This document shows positions 9,293 through 18,396 of a DNA stretch of 48,049 nt, one piece after another. A program made the translations under genes and the position numbers. The notes below the pieces were generated by a model, which did not search any database, had not been told where the DNA came from, and was given only the letters and a program-made list of their open reading frames with translations. The DNA is from Dehalococcoidia bacterium UBA1328 (GTDB taxonomy: Bacteria; Chloroflexota; Dehalococcoidia; Lucifugimonadales; Lucifugimonadaceae): the NCBI GenBank assembly GCA_002306815.1, contig DBTA01000030.1:1-48049 (forward strand), given 5' to 3'. Position 1 is the stretch's first letter; each line of letters begins with the position of its first letter.

Positions 9293-10387
9293 CTAGTCGA
9301 AAATGATCACTCCTCTGCCGTCCTCACCACGTTCAAGCGCTTCATACGCTTCGTTGATATCTTCGAGTTTGTATTTGCGCGTGACCATACCGCCAACGTC
9401 GATTCTGCCCTGCCGGTAGAACTCGAGGAGCTTTCCGAAAGTTTCGTGGGGGCTGGCTGATCCGTAGTAGCTGCCAACGAGTGTTTTCTGGTTACGAACG
9501 AGCTCTACAAGAGGAATATCCGCGCCCATTCCATCCGGAGCGAGACCGACGACCACAGTTGTGCCGCCTTTACGGGTTGCCTTATAAGCCTGTTCTGTAG
9601 TGATCTTGTGACCAAACGTGTCGAAAGCGAAGTCAACGCCGTCATCGGTTAGTTCCTGGATAGCCGCGATCGGGTCTTGGTCTTTCGAGTTGATAACGTC
9701 CGTAGCACCGAATTTATATGCAAACTCAAGTTTGTGGTCATGAATATCAACGGCAATGATCTTTGCTGCGTTGACCAGCTTTGCCCCCTGTATAGCGTTG
9801 AGACCGACGCCACCGGCACCGATAACAGCGACCGTCATTCCGGCTCGCATTCCCGGCTGATTGATTACCCCACCAACGCCGGTGGTCACAGAACATCCGA
9901 TCAACGCACCTACTTCCATTGGAACGTCATCGGGCATGGGATAGCACGCCTGCTGAGGCACAACGATTGACTCAGCGAACACGCCCAGTTTCGCGAACTG
10001 GTGCACTTCTACACCTTCGTCGGTGTGGAGTCGGAATCCACCGTCGTATTGCCTTGTCCCGGTCAGTCGGTTGGTATCACAAATATTTGAAAGACCTTGC
10101 CGGCACGAACGGCAGTGACCACAGTTCGGAACGAACGATAGGACGCATCGGTCTCCAACTTTGACGCTAGAAACTCCGGTGCCGACAGCTTCTATCACTC
10201 CCGAACCTTCATGGCCCAATACGATCGGCATAGGAGTTGGGTTGTCTCCGGTCATCACGTGGTGGTCGGAAGCACAAATACCCGCCGCTGACATCTTGAC
10301 TCGTACTTCACCGGTCTTCGGTTCTGACTGGTCAAGCTGCATCATTCGCATGGGCTTTTTAGATTCGGATAATACAGCGGCTTCCAA
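9293..10387 (-). CDS. Zinc-dependent alcohol dehydrogenase (MDR family)
   Basis: A 364-residue medium-chain dehydrogenase that oxidises an alcohol with NAD. Catalytic zinc ligands expected at C38 (GICASDHH), H59-E60 (LGHEGSG) and C165 (LIGCSVTTG) are present, as are the four structural zinc cysteines C89, C92, C95 and C103. The nucleotide-binding loop GAGGVG (190-195) is followed by D214 at the end of the second strand, which favours NAD over NADP. The layout resembles class III / NDMA-type alcohol dehydrogenases, but the substrate cannot be read from sequence. Start is TTG at 10387, supported by GGAGA seven bases upstream. It is in the same direction as nuo but separated by 183 bases. Confidence 0.92.
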   Translation of the reverse strand: MEAAVLSESKKPMRMMQLDQSEPKTGEVRVKMSAAGICASDHHVMTGDNPTPMPIVLGHEGSGVIEAVGTGVSSVKVGDRCVLSFVPNCGHCRSCRQGLSNICDTNRLTGTRQYDGGFRLHTDEGVEVHQFAKLGVFAESIVVPQQACYPMPDDVPMEVGALIGCSVTTGVGGVINQPGMRAGMTVAVIGAGGVGLNAIQGAKLVNAAKIIAVDIHDHKLEFAYKFGATDVINSKDQDPIAAIQELTDDGVDFAFDTFGHKITTEQAYKATRKGGTTVVVGLAPDGMGADIPLVELVRNQKTLVGSYYGSASPHETFGKLLEFYRQGRIDVGGMVTRKYKLEDINEAYEALERGEDGRGVIIFD

Positions 10388-10530
10388 GTGATTTTCTCCG
10401 TTGAGGATCGCAAGAGCATTGCGTGCTTACGCTCCAGATCCTTGTTTTTTGTCTGGACGGCATGCTAGCGAATCAATGGTACCCCGCGATCTCGTCATTA
10501 CGTAAAACAAAAAAACACCGCGGTAAGTGA
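10388..10530. other. Intergenic, upstream part of a 323-base gap
   Basis: Between the alcohol dehydrogenase start (10387) and the Rdx gene end (10711) there is no full gene. The gap holds the TTG ribosome site for the dehydrogenase, a bidirectional hairpin terminator (10511-10546) and a truncated Rdx-like frame (10531-10638), listed separately. I see nothing else in it. Confidence 0.6.
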
Positions 10531-10546
10531 CTACAGAGGTGTTTTT
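10511..10546. terminator. Bidirectional rho-independent-type terminator
   Basis: AAAAACACC at 10511-10519 pairs perfectly with GGTGTTTTT at 10538-10546 across an 18-base loop. The flanks give a T-run on either strand. It would stop minus-strand transcripts of the Rdx gene before the alcohol dehydrogenase. It overlaps the last codons of the truncated Rdx copy. Confidence 0.7.
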
Positions 10547-10638
10547 ATAGACTCGCTCAAGAGATCTCGATCGAACGTCAGATCAAAAGGTACGCAATAC
10601 TCGATTTCTGCTCGGACTTTGACCGGTACTTCTGCCAT
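10531..10638 (-). pseudogene. Truncated Rdx/SelW-like second copy
   Basis: The reverse strand has a short frame, ATG at 10638 to TAG at 10531, of 35 codons. Its residues 10-17, AEIEYCVP, are identical to residues 9-16 of the intact Rdx-type protein encoded just upstream (10711-10995), and the underlying DNA is similar for about 25 bases (ggtacgcaatactcgattt against ggtacgcagtactcgattt). After the first Cys the second Cys of the CxxC motif is replaced (YCVPFDL) and all similarity ends; the rest of the domain is missing. It ends inside the terminator stem. I read it as a remnant of a tandem duplication, not a working gene. Confidence 0.6.
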
Positions 10639-10710
10639 TAGTGACCTAATATCGTCCAACAAGAGATCGCACCAGCCGAACTATCCGACTCTTTTCGCTA
10701 TAGTCCCAGC

Positions 10711-10995
10711 CTAGTTAGTCTGGATTACAGCGCCAGATTCGAGCATGTTCGCAACGGTTGCCTTGAGTTCCTTGACTTCCATGATGTGTGGAGAACGTCC
10801 GGCTTCATTCTTGTCCCAGAGAACGCGACCATCGACGGTTACCTTGAATGCACCGCTGTGACCTGGCTTCAGTGAGATTGCAAGTGCAGGACCAGCTGCC
10901 TGAAACAGTTCACTAACCATGTTTGCTGCAAGGTTGGCGTATCCACAAGGTACGCAGTACTCGATTTCAGCTTCCATCTTCCAGTGGTCTGACAT
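10711..10995 (-). CDS. Rdx / SelT-SelW-SelH family CxxC protein
   Basis: A 94-residue thioredoxin-like protein with the redox motif C14-V-P-C17 directly after the first strand (IEYCVPCGY), the hallmark of the Rdx family (selenoprotein W/T/H homologues; here both positions are cysteine, not selenocysteine). The central part, KPGHSGAFKVTVDGRVLW, matches the strand-turn-strand of these proteins with the conserved Gly-x-Phe. The exact function of bacterial members is not established; a thiol-redox role is inferred from the fold. A truncated copy lies 72 bases downstream. Gene stands alone, upstream of a bidirectional terminator. Confidence 0.85.
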   Translation of the reverse strand: MSDHWKMEAEIEYCVPCGYANLAANMVSELFQAAGPALAISLKPGHSGAFKVTVDGRVLWDKNEAGRSPHIMEVKELKATVANMLESGAVIQTN

Positions 10996-11265
10996 ATTTA
11001 CCTCTCAAGAGTGATTAGATTTGCAGGGCGGCGTATCGAGCTTGAAGCATCGAGAGTCGCACCATTTCAGAAAACAAATCCTATCAGGCTATCCAAATTC
11101 GGAGTAACTCCTTGACGTGTCTTTCCTTCGTACTACGTCCGATCTACTAATTGAATGCTCTCTTCCTATATACTGCGGCTCTGGCCGGATATGGTGTGCA
11201 AATCTGTGAACAGTGTGGACCGATCATCCAGTGGCTCTGACACAGACAGATTTAAGGAGGACGAA

Positions 11266-11880
11266 GTGCCCTCATTAGTTGAGTTGCGCCCGGTTACACG
11301 TGATGATGTAAAGCGCCTTGGTGATTGGCTCGATGATCTCGAAGTTTCCGACGCCTGGTTCGGGCGATACACCTATGGTGATGCGGCCCACCTCGGTTAC
11401 GAACCGAAGGATATGATCGACGCCACTGAAGATCAGTGGAACGAGGTCTTTCATGATCCGCACCATGAGCCTCACCGAGACATTTTCTCGATCTACACCC
11501 TCTCTGGTGATCACATCGGCGAAGGTCAACTATCCATTGACGAAGCACTGGGCGACGCACAAATATCTGTTCTGATCGGAAAAAAAGAGCTCTGGCATCA
11601 CGGATACGGTACTTCCAGCGTTATAGCCATGCTAGAGCACATATTTGAACACCTGAGGCTGCATAGAGCTTGGGTCGATGTACCAGAGTACAACACTTCA
11701 GCCAGAACGATGTTCGAACACATTGGCTTCCGACATGAAGGAACGCTCAGGCAGAGCCGACCTCACGATGGGGCACGACACAACTCCGTGATTCTAGGAA
11801 TGCTGGCAAACGAGTATGCATCTGCGTTCCCGAACGGAACACTTAGCCATGTAACTTCCTGGGACGCACCGAGGGTTTAG
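11266..11880 (+). CDS. GNAT-family N-acetyltransferase (RimJ/RimL type)
   Basis: Transfers an acyl group from acyl-CoA to an amine of unknown identity. The frame opens at 11155, but AAGGAGG at 11254-11260 sits five bases before GTG at 11266, which decides a 204-residue product starting VPSLVELRPVTRDDV. The N-terminal segment ELRPVTRDDVKRL is the usual first strand and helix of RimJ/RimL-type GNATs. The acetyl-CoA loop appears as KKELWHHGYGTSS (the Q/RxxGxG/A site with Gly-Tyr-Gly), followed by NTSARTMFEHIGF, the classic C-terminal helix and strand with the conserved Asn. Single gene; substrate unknown. Confidence 0.88.
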   Translation: MPSLVELRPVTRDDVKRLGDWLDDLEVSDAWFGRYTYGDAAHLGYEPKDMIDATEDQWNEVFHDPHHEPHRDIFSIYTLSGDHIGEGQLSIDEALGDAQISVLIGKKELWHHGYGTSSVIAMLEHIFEHLRLHRAWVDVPEYNTSARTMFEHIGFRHEGTLRQSRPHDGARHNSVILGMLANEYASAFPNGTLSHVTSWDAPRV

Positions 11881-11911
11881 AACTCTCGGTCATACTCAGC
11901 CCTATATATCG

Positions 11912-13111
11912 CTATAGGCCCAGCGCGGGGCCAAGCACATCGAGGTATTTCAGGGCTGAACCCGTGTTGAGCAGCACGACTCTTTCGTCCTTGATCACTT
12001 TTCCGGATTCAAGCAATTTCTGAAGAGCTGACAATGTCGCGCCGCCTTCTGGAGCGGGGAATATACCTTCAAAGGTCGCCATATCTCGGACTGAATCGAC
12101 CATTTGGTCGTCGTTCACCGTCAGCGCTGTTCCCCCGCTCTCTCGTACGGCTCTGATCACCAGAAAGTCACCTATGGCAGCGGGGACTCGCATGCCTGCG
12201 GCAAGTGTTGCCGGGTTTTCGAAAGGTTCAGCGAACTCTTCACCATTGTCGTAGGCGGTCACGAGTGGTGCGCAGCCTTCAGCTTGGACACATACCATTC
12301 GCGGACGTTCAGAACCGATCCAGCCGAGGTTCTCCATTTCGTCGAGGGCTTTCCAGATACCGACAATGCCAGTTCCACCGCCGGTAGGGTAAATAACTAC
12401 GTCTGGCACCTCGAAACCAAGCTGCTCGACGATCTCGTACCCCATCGTCTTTTTACCTTCAGCTCGATATGGCTCTTTGAGAGTCGAAACATCGAATCGA
12501 CCGTATTTCTCGGCATCTTCACCAGAAATTCTGCCGGCATCCGTGATGAATCCATCAATGAGATTGAGTTTGGCACCATAGGCGACACACTCGATCTGGT
12601 TCGCCATGGGAGCGTCCTGTGGCATATACACATGCGCTTCCATGCCAGCTGCGGCGGCGTACGCTGACATAGCACCGGCGGCATTTCCAGCAGAAGGCAT
12701 CGTCAACTTTGTTTGCCCGAGCTCAAATGCTTTCGATACTGCGGCGGAAAGCCCGCGTGCCTTGAAAGAGCCTGTTGGGTTCACTCCTTCGTCTTTTATG
12801 AGAAGGTTGCTCATACCGAGATGCTTCCCGAGGTGTTCAGCGCGTCGAAGTGGAGTGAACCCTTCTCCGAGTGTGACAATGTTTGCGGGATCCTGGACTG
12901 GCATCACTTCCCGGTAGCGCCACATGTTGGATTCTCTACCTGCGAGCGACTTCTTCGTGAGAGTTTGCGAAGCCTTCTCTAAATCGTATCGCGCCAAAAA
13001 CGGTTTCTCACTTGGACTCAACCTGAGGGGGTGGTCGTGATTTGCGATTTCGCCTGTTAGTGAACATTCTAGGTGAGTTATCTGACTTCGAATTTCAGCG
13101 TTTTTCGACAA
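11912..13111 (-). CDS. thrC: Threonine synthase
   Basis: PLP enzyme that converts O-phosphohomoserine to threonine, last step of threonine biosynthesis. 399 residues; the N-terminal ITHLECSLTG is the short zinc-ribbon-like start often seen in bacterial threonine synthases. K117 in NPTGSFKARGL binds PLP as a Schiff base; the glycine-rich phosphate loop TGGGTGIVG lies near residue 245; PSAGNAAGA carries the conserved Asn that contacts the PLP ring. Start is TTG at 13111 with GGAGA five bases upstream. No other thr genes are adjacent. Some relatives act as threonine dehydratases or other beta-replacement enzymes, but the overall pattern favours ThrC. Confidence 0.9.
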   Translation of the reverse strand: MSKNAEIRSQITHLECSLTGEIANHDHPLRLSPSEKPFLARYDLEKASQTLTKKSLAGRESNMWRYREVMPVQDPANIVTLGEGFTPLRRAEHLGKHLGMSNLLIKDEGVNPTGSFKARGLSAAVSKAFELGQTKLTMPSAGNAAGAMSAYAAAAGMEAHVYMPQDAPMANQIECVAYGAKLNLIDGFITDAGRISGEDAEKYGRFDVSTLKEPYRAEGKKTMGYEIVEQLGFEVPDVVIYPTGGGTGIVGIWKALDEMENLGWIGSERPRMVCVQAEGCAPLVTAYDNGEEFAEPFENPATLAAGMRVPAAIGDFLVIRAVRESGGTALTVNDDQMVDSVRDMATFEGIFPAPEGGATLSALQKLLESGKVIKDERVVLLNTGSALKYLDVLGPALGL

Positions 13112-13164
13112 TCGTTTCTCCGTACTTTAGATACCGACTGGTCTACAAGATAGAAGATCTTCGG

Positions 13165-16050
13165 TTAGCTCTCTGTGATCGTGATGCCGAGAATAATCAC
13201 ACCCGGCTCGGTCGCTGTTTCAGGATCGCGCTCATCCATACCGGTTACAACGTCTATTCCAGATGTCACACGCCCGAATATCGAATGGCACGATACTGCA
13301 TTGTCTGCACAGTTCTTCAAGAGTCCATTTTCATCGTAGGCATCGAGCCAAGTTGCTGCATCGTGCGTGATAAAGAACTGGCTTCCGTTCGTATTCGACC
13401 CTGCGTTTGCCATCGACAGAACACCAGCCTGATCGTGCGAATAACTGCGATTGAACTCATCATTGAACATATATCCGGGACCACCTGTACCATCACCGGC
13501 TTTGTCGCCTGTCTGCGAAGCGAACCCGGTAACCACGCGATAGAACTCCAGTCCGTCGTAGAAACCTGTTCTAGCAAGATTAATGAAGTTCTCGACCGTC
13601 ATTGGCGAGTCGTCATCATAGAGTTCTATTTCGATATCTCCCAGAGGAGTCGAAATCACCGCGCCGTAGTCGAGTGACGTATCGAGTGCTCCTACAGGAC
13701 CGCGAAGTTCATCACCCGCAGAAAGCATTGTCGGTTCGCCTTCCAATTCTGGAATTGCAACGGGTTCTCCATACTCCCGAGGTCGCCACGACATTCTCGT
13801 CGGTACCTGCTCGGCTGAAATCACTCGGCGAAGACCAGAACCGTCGGAATCAATGAGCCATCCTGCCCCTAGAAGTGAATCAATGGCGACGAGCTCAGAA
13901 TCATCCGGAGCCCATGCCGCAATTAGGAACTTAAGACTCGAATCAATGAATTCAGGGGTCGATTTCCCGAGTTCAAGAGTTCCAAGATCGAGCGCTTCGT
14001 CGGTGCTCGACAGGCCGATGTGGATTCCTGAGCCGTCGACGGTCCATCCAAATCCGACACTGCCGAACGGTCCAATCACATCCGGTTCCTGTTGCAGTGT
14101 AGGGTCAATAAGGACAACACGCACTAAACCGGAGCCGGTATTCAACGAAGAAAGAATCTTGGAACGATCGGGGGACCAGTAAGGAAGAATGTGTTGTGCC
14201 TCGTCGTCCACACTAACCCTCGTCGCCATCCCCATGGTGATGGGATTGATGTCGACATCTTCCGGAATATCGGCCGTGTACAACTGCCAAGACTCGTCCT
14301 CCAGTCCGACCATCACGATCGACGATCCATCGGCTGAAATATGTGGCATTGACACGCCGCCGGCGACGTCAGTTAACTGCACGATTTCTCGTGTATCTAT
14401 GTCGAGCGTGTAAACCTGAAGCTCACCAGTTGGATCTGAAACGTAAACGAGTCGCGATCCGTCTGGCCACCACGATGGCGACATTTCCACAAATCCGTTG
14501 TTATTAAAACTTAGGTCAGCCGCGCCAATCTGAGCGGTTTCCAGATCGAAAAAGAATATTCCACCACCATCCTGATCGACAACCTCAACGGCAATGATGT
14601 TCGATGAACGCTGGCGAACCGTGATGTCCGACTGCACCACCAGATCTGTTTCGTTCCCGGCAACGCCTGCGGGCAGCGTCACCGTGATTGCGTTTTCGAA
14701 ATCACCTATCTCATACCCAGCGATAAATACGGCGACTTCGTTGCCGCGTCCGGCGTCTGAATATTCATATACATACTCTTCTTCCGGAATATCGATTATG
14801 TTTCCATATTTATCGGTCGCAAGAACGACAAATGGGGATCCAGCGTTAATTGGCACTGAGTCGGCATCTGGAACAATATGTATTGATTCAACTGCCCCGG
14901 CGACGATGGTCACTGGAGCAAGTGCCACTGATTCGATACCGTCAAGGTAAGCTCGGGCGTGAATACCTTCCTCAGAGTGTGTGCCTGCTGTACTCCCGGC
15001 CGTAAACAATCCGTCCTCGGTAATCGACCCTATCGCTGCATCGGAAACCGACCATTCCAAGTTGTCCAACTCAACTAAGTTGTCAAACCTGTCGGTTCCG
15101 TAGGCAGACAACTGGAATGTCTCACCGATCTCCATCGTCGTGGGAAGACTGGAAATATGTACCTGGTCGACGATCCCTGCGCGAACATGACCCGGAATGT
15201 TGGCTTCAATAACGTTTCCATCGAGTTCAACTTTAATGGCGATGAGATCAATCTCTTCTTCGGAGACGACTGGATTTGGTTCGAACAATCCGGTTATATC
15301 GATTTCATCGCCAGTTCGTAGAGCTGTGTACAGCACTAGAGCATCTTCGAGTACGTGACCTGCTTCATCCACTGCCTGAACATCAACCGAAACCGATCTA
15401 CCCGCCTGAACGTCAATTTCGTTGGGCGTAAAAGAAATGGCGTGGAGCGATCCTTCGACGATCTCCACGCCAGCTGATGCGAAAACTGTTACGCCTAGTC
15501 GTTCGAACTCAACAGTTACAGCGTCACGGAACCGACCAAGTTGGGTTCCCGCGGTGAACCTTCCAGTGGCATCGATTACTCCGACCGCTTCATCGACGCT
15601 CCAGCGAAGTTCCACGTCTTCGATCGGATTACCAAGCGCGTCGAAAGCATTGGCGGAGAAATCGATGGTTTCAAACGAAGTGACCGGAGAAGATTCGCCT
15701 TCGACTACCACCCAACCGGCAACACCAGGTTCAACCTGTACAGTCACACTCGATGTTGCGATTTGATCACCTCGCAGCGCAGAAAGCGTAACGATGAACT
15801 CTCCTGCAAACTCGAACGTGTGAGTTGGCTCTTCATCCGTGCTACCGCTGCCATCGCCAAAATCCCATCGATAGCTGTCAGCATCAGCGAGCTCTCCCAA
15901 CAGGAACGAAACGTCTAGCGGAGCATTGCCGGAATCCGTTGTTGCATTGAACTCCGACACAGGTGGTGAACTGCACGCCATTGCAAAGACTGAAAAAATC
16001 ATAATGACCGGCATCAGCACATACCGTACACGCGTTTGGCGACCGTTCAT
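13165..16050 (-). CDS. Large lipoprotein: PKD + Ig-like + TolB-like propeller + C-terminal cyclophilin
   Basis: A 961-residue exported protein. The start at 16050 gives a basic N-terminus, hydrophobic core and lipobox FAMAC with the lipidated Cys at 26; the frame is open for 57 codons upstream, but that part is unlike a signal peptide. Residues about 34-106 form a PKD domain (YRWDFGDGSGS). About 108-483 are strand-rich Ig-like repeats of the bacterial BIG type (each with the AVDEAGHVLED or YGTDRFDNLV pattern). About 484-758 look like PD40/TolB-type propeller blades (SWWPDGSRLVYVSD, YWSPDRSKILSS, AWAPDDSELVAI). From about 795 to the end is a cyclophilin peptidyl-prolyl isomerase domain (TVENFINLARTGFYDG, SMANAGSNTNGSQFFI). 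In it FHRV is changed to FYRV, AQGGD to SQTGD, and an extra loop carries two cysteines. Probably acts outside the cytoplasmic membrane. Confidence 0.88.
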   Translation of the reverse strand: MNGRQTRVRYVLMPVIMIFSVFAMACSSPPVSEFNATTDSGNAPLDVSFLLGELADADSYRWDFGDGSGSTDEEPTHTFEFAGEFIVTLSALRGDQIATSSVTVQVEPGVAGWVVVEGESSPVTSFETIDFSANAFDALGNPIEDVELRWSVDEAVGVIDATGRFTAGTQLGRFRDAVTVEFERLGVTVFASAGVEIVEGSLHAISFTPNEIDVQAGRSVSVDVQAVDEAGHVLEDALVLYTALRTGDEIDITGLFEPNPVVSEEEIDLIAIKVELDGNVIEANIPGHVRAGIVDQVHISSLPTTMEIGETFQLSAYGTDRFDNLVELDNLEWSVSDAAIGSITEDGLFTAGSTAGTHSEEGIHARAYLDGIESVALAPVTIVAGAVESIHIVPDADSVPINAGSPFVVLATDKYGNIIDIPEEEYVYEYSDAGRGNEVAVFIAGYEIGDFENAITVTLPAGVAGNETDLVVQSDITVRQRSSNIIAVEVVDQDGGGIFFFDLETAQIGAADLSFNNNGFVEMSPSWWPDGSRLVYVSDPTGELQVYTLDIDTREIVQLTDVAGGVSMPHISADGSSIVMVGLEDESWQLYTADIPEDVDINPITMGMATRVSVDDEAQHILPYWSPDRSKILSSLNTGSGLVRVVLIDPTLQQEPDVIGPFGSVGFGWTVDGSGIHIGLSSTDEALDLGTLELGKSTPEFIDSSLKFLIAAWAPDDSELVAIDSLLGAGWLIDSDGSGLRRVISAEQVPTRMSWRPREYGEPVAIPELEGEPTMLSAGDELRGPVGALDTSLDYGAVISTPLGDIEIELYDDDSPMTVENFINLARTGFYDGLEFYRVVTGFASQTGDKAGDGTGGPGYMFNDEFNRSYSHDQAGVLSMANAGSNTNGSQFFITHDAATWLDAYDENGLLKNCADNAVSCHSIFGRVTSGIDVVTGMDERDPETATEPGVIILGITITES

Positions 16051-16358
16051 TGCATGTATAGCGATTCTTAACAGAGCAAACTCCGATTCAATTGAAATAT
16101 GAAACTTATGCGTGACCAACTCTATTCTGTGACAAATATCAATACGAATCGTCTCTAAATAGGGATTTCGTACCAATTCCCCTGTTACTACAACAGTGGT
16201 GTTCAGCGAACAAAGGCACATACGTGGTCACTCAGTCGAACATGGGGTTCACACGAACATCGCGAAACACTAGGAAATCTAAACTGGATTCATAGGAATC
16301 GTTTGAACTGAATCTGAATTTGAGGCCGCCCCGTGGTTACTATCCGCCTTTGAATGCA
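16051..16358. other. Intergenic, lipoprotein upstream region
   Basis: 308 bases between the preferred start of the PKD-cyclophilin lipoprotein and the lipB stop, both on the minus strand. It should contain the lipoprotein promoter. The lipoprotein frame stays open through 16221, without a plausible start. No RNA gene, repeat or strong hairpin was seen. Confidence 0.5.
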
Positions 16359-17075
16359 CTAATCCCACCGAAGTTCACGACCGAGATTTTCAGCCAGCTT
16401 TTCGGCAATTGTCACTGAACAGTCTCTAACAGTCACCGAGTCGCCTAATTCACGCTCAACTGTGGTGAATGGCAAATCTGGCATCCCGCACGGGATGATG
16501 TGCTGGAAGTAACTCAAGTCGGTCGACACATTCAGTGCTAAGCCGTGCATCGTCACCCCACCAGTAATACGGACACCTATTGCGGCTATCTTTTTGCCGA
16601 CCGGATTTTCCTCACCGCGTTTTTCGTTCTGTGTCCCGCCAACCCAAACTCCGGTTTCCCCATCAACCAAGTGACCTTCAACGCCATATTCGGCCAGAGT
16701 TTCGATGATCGTCTGTTCAAGCATTCTCACGTAAGTGACAGGTCCTAATCCGGCGGCACGTACGTCGATTATTGGGTACCCAACCAACTGACCGGGACCG
16801 TGATAAGTAGCTTCGCCACCTCGGTCTGTCTCAAATATTTCTACTGATGCGTCTATAAGCGCTTTTCGACTCGTGACCAATTGAGAATCGTCGGAGCGCC
16901 GCCCCAGAGTTACTACGTGCGGATGCTCAAGTAGAAGCAGCGAATCTGGATTTTCACCAGATTTAACAGCTGCTAGAACCTCACGCTGTTTTTTTAATGC
17001 CGACTCGTAATCAATAGTTCCGAGCCACTCAGAGCGCAACACCGTTTCGATGGCTCCCAACTGAGCAGAGTTCAT
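16359..17075 (-). CDS. lipB: Octanoyltransferase LipB
   Basis: Transfers octanoyl from acyl carrier protein to lipoyl domains, the first step of de novo lipoylation. 238 residues with the family signature RGGEATYHGPGQLVGYP (residues 86-101), the active-site Lys at about 162 (PVGKKIAAIGVRI) and the catalytic Cys at 196 (IIPCGM). Start ATG overlaps the stop of the E2 gene in an ATGA junction, so it is translationally coupled to the dehydrogenase whose E2 lipoyl domain it would modify. A lipA gene is not seen in the window. Confidence 0.96.
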   Translation of the reverse strand: MNSAQLGAIETVLRSEWLGTIDYESALKKQREVLAAVKSGENPDSLLLLEHPHVVTLGRRSDDSQLVTSRKALIDASVEIFETDRGGEATYHGPGQLVGYPIIDVRAAGLGPVTYVRMLEQTIIETLAEYGVEGHLVDGETGVWVGGTQNEKRGEENPVGKKIAAIGVRITGGVTMHGLALNVSTDLSYFQHIIPCGMPDLPFTTVERELGDSVTVRDCSVTIAEKLAENLGRELRWD

Positions 17076-18388
17076 TTCAACTCGGATTGGGCAGTGATCG
17101 CCTCGATACCCGATTTCACTGACTGCAGGAATTCCGACGCTTCAGCGCCGTCGATAATCCGATGATCGAACGACAAGCAAATGTTCATCATAGAACGTAT
17201 TACGACGGAATCGATTCCGTTCGCGACCACCACAACCGGGCGTTTCACGATCGCTTCTGTGGTCAGGATGGCAGCTTGCGGGTGATTAATGATCGCTCCA
17301 CCCCACACGGAACCGAGGGCCCCTGTATTGTTCAATGTGAAGGTTCCACCCTGAACGTCTTCCAGCGACATAGAGCCTGATCGTGCGCGTGTAACGACTC
17401 CAGCAATCTTTTTTGCAAGGTCGGCAATAGAGGTTCCGGCAGCCTTATGAACAACAGGAACCACCAGTCCGCCTTCTGCGGCAACAGCAACACTGACGTT
17501 CACATCACCTTTCAAGACGATCTTGCCATCCTGCCAAGATGAGTTTATTCGAGGATTCGAGACCAGTGAGTTTGCCACCACGGAAAGTGTTATCGGGAGA
17601 TACGTGAGTTTCACCCCATTAGTAGCTTCAAACTCCTGTCGATTCTGAGCGCGCCATTTGACCATTCCTGTCACATCTACCTCAATCGCAGACCAGGCAT
17701 GAGGTATTTCTGACATCGATTTGACCATGTGGTCAGCGATCATTTTTCGAATCGGACTTGGTTCGATGATCGTGTCTTCCTCTGAGGGCCTATGCGCTGC
17801 AGAACCCGGGGCTGATGAACCACCATTTTCTACTGCAGCTAGAACGTCCTTCTTGGTAACTCTTCCGCCTAGGCCAGTTCCGGTGATTGTCAAGAGATCA
17901 ATCCCGTGTTGTGCTGCGAGCCTCGAAACGACTGGTGAGAATCCTTTTTGCTTACGGCTTCCATTCGCAGCCCCGCTAGCTGTGGTTGGAGTCGATGTTG
18001 GTGACGACGTCTCAGTTACGCCGAGACTCGTATCGAGGAATTCTCCACCGGTAGGCCCCACGTTGGATCCTTGGACAAGCGTACCAATACGGTTTGGAGC
18101 GGGTGACTGCGTAGACTCAACATTCGAGCCAGGTGTTGCTGGTTCACCTGACGCATCTTCGCTGTCCATCTCCGCAATGACCGCGCCCATCAACACCGTC
18201 TCGCCCTCTTTAGCGATGATATTGATGAGTGTTCCAGAAGCTGGAGATGGAACCTCCATGTTGACCTTGTCAGTAACGACTTCAACGAGAGGATCGTATT
18301 TTTCGACACGATCTCCCGGCGATTTCAGCCATTTGCCAATCACCGCCTCTGTAACTGACTCTCCAACATGTGGCAGTTCAATGTTCAA
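17072..18388 (-). CDS. Dihydrolipoamide acyltransferase (E2) of a branched-chain-type 2-oxoacid dehydrogenase
   Basis: Core component of a 2-oxoacid dehydrogenase complex, transferring the acyl group from lipoamide to CoA. 438 residues: one lipoyl domain at about 1-76 with K41 in the TDKVNMEVPSPASG turn; a Pro/Ser/Thr-rich linker; a peripheral-subunit-binding domain at about 148-185 (SPVVSRLAAQHGIDL, GRVTKKDVL); and a catalytic domain ending with SFDHRIIDGAEA, where H409 and D413 are catalytic. The E1 type beside it argues for branched-chain oxoacids, but pyruvate is not excluded. It is 8 bases downstream of E1 beta. Confidence 0.94.
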   Translation of the reverse strand: MNIELPHVGESVTEAVIGKWLKSPGDRVEKYDPLVEVVTDKVNMEVPSPASGTLINIIAKEGETVLMGAVIAEMDSEDASGEPATPGSNVESTQSPAPNRIGTLVQGSNVGPTGGEFLDTSLGVTETSSPTSTPTTASGAANGSRKQKGFSPVVSRLAAQHGIDLLTITGTGLGGRVTKKDVLAAVENGGSSAPGSAAHRPSEEDTIIEPSPIRKMIADHMVKSMSEIPHAWSAIEVDVTGMVKWRAQNRQEFEATNGVKLTYLPITLSVVANSLVSNPRINSSWQDGKIVLKGDVNVSVAVAAEGGLVVPVVHKAAGTSIADLAKKIAGVVTRARSGSMSLEDVQGGTFTLNNTGALGSVWGGAIINHPQAAILTTEAIVKRPVVVVANGIDSVVIRSMMNICLSFDHRIIDGAEASEFLQSVKSGIEAITAQSELK

Positions 18389-18396
18389 GGTAATCT

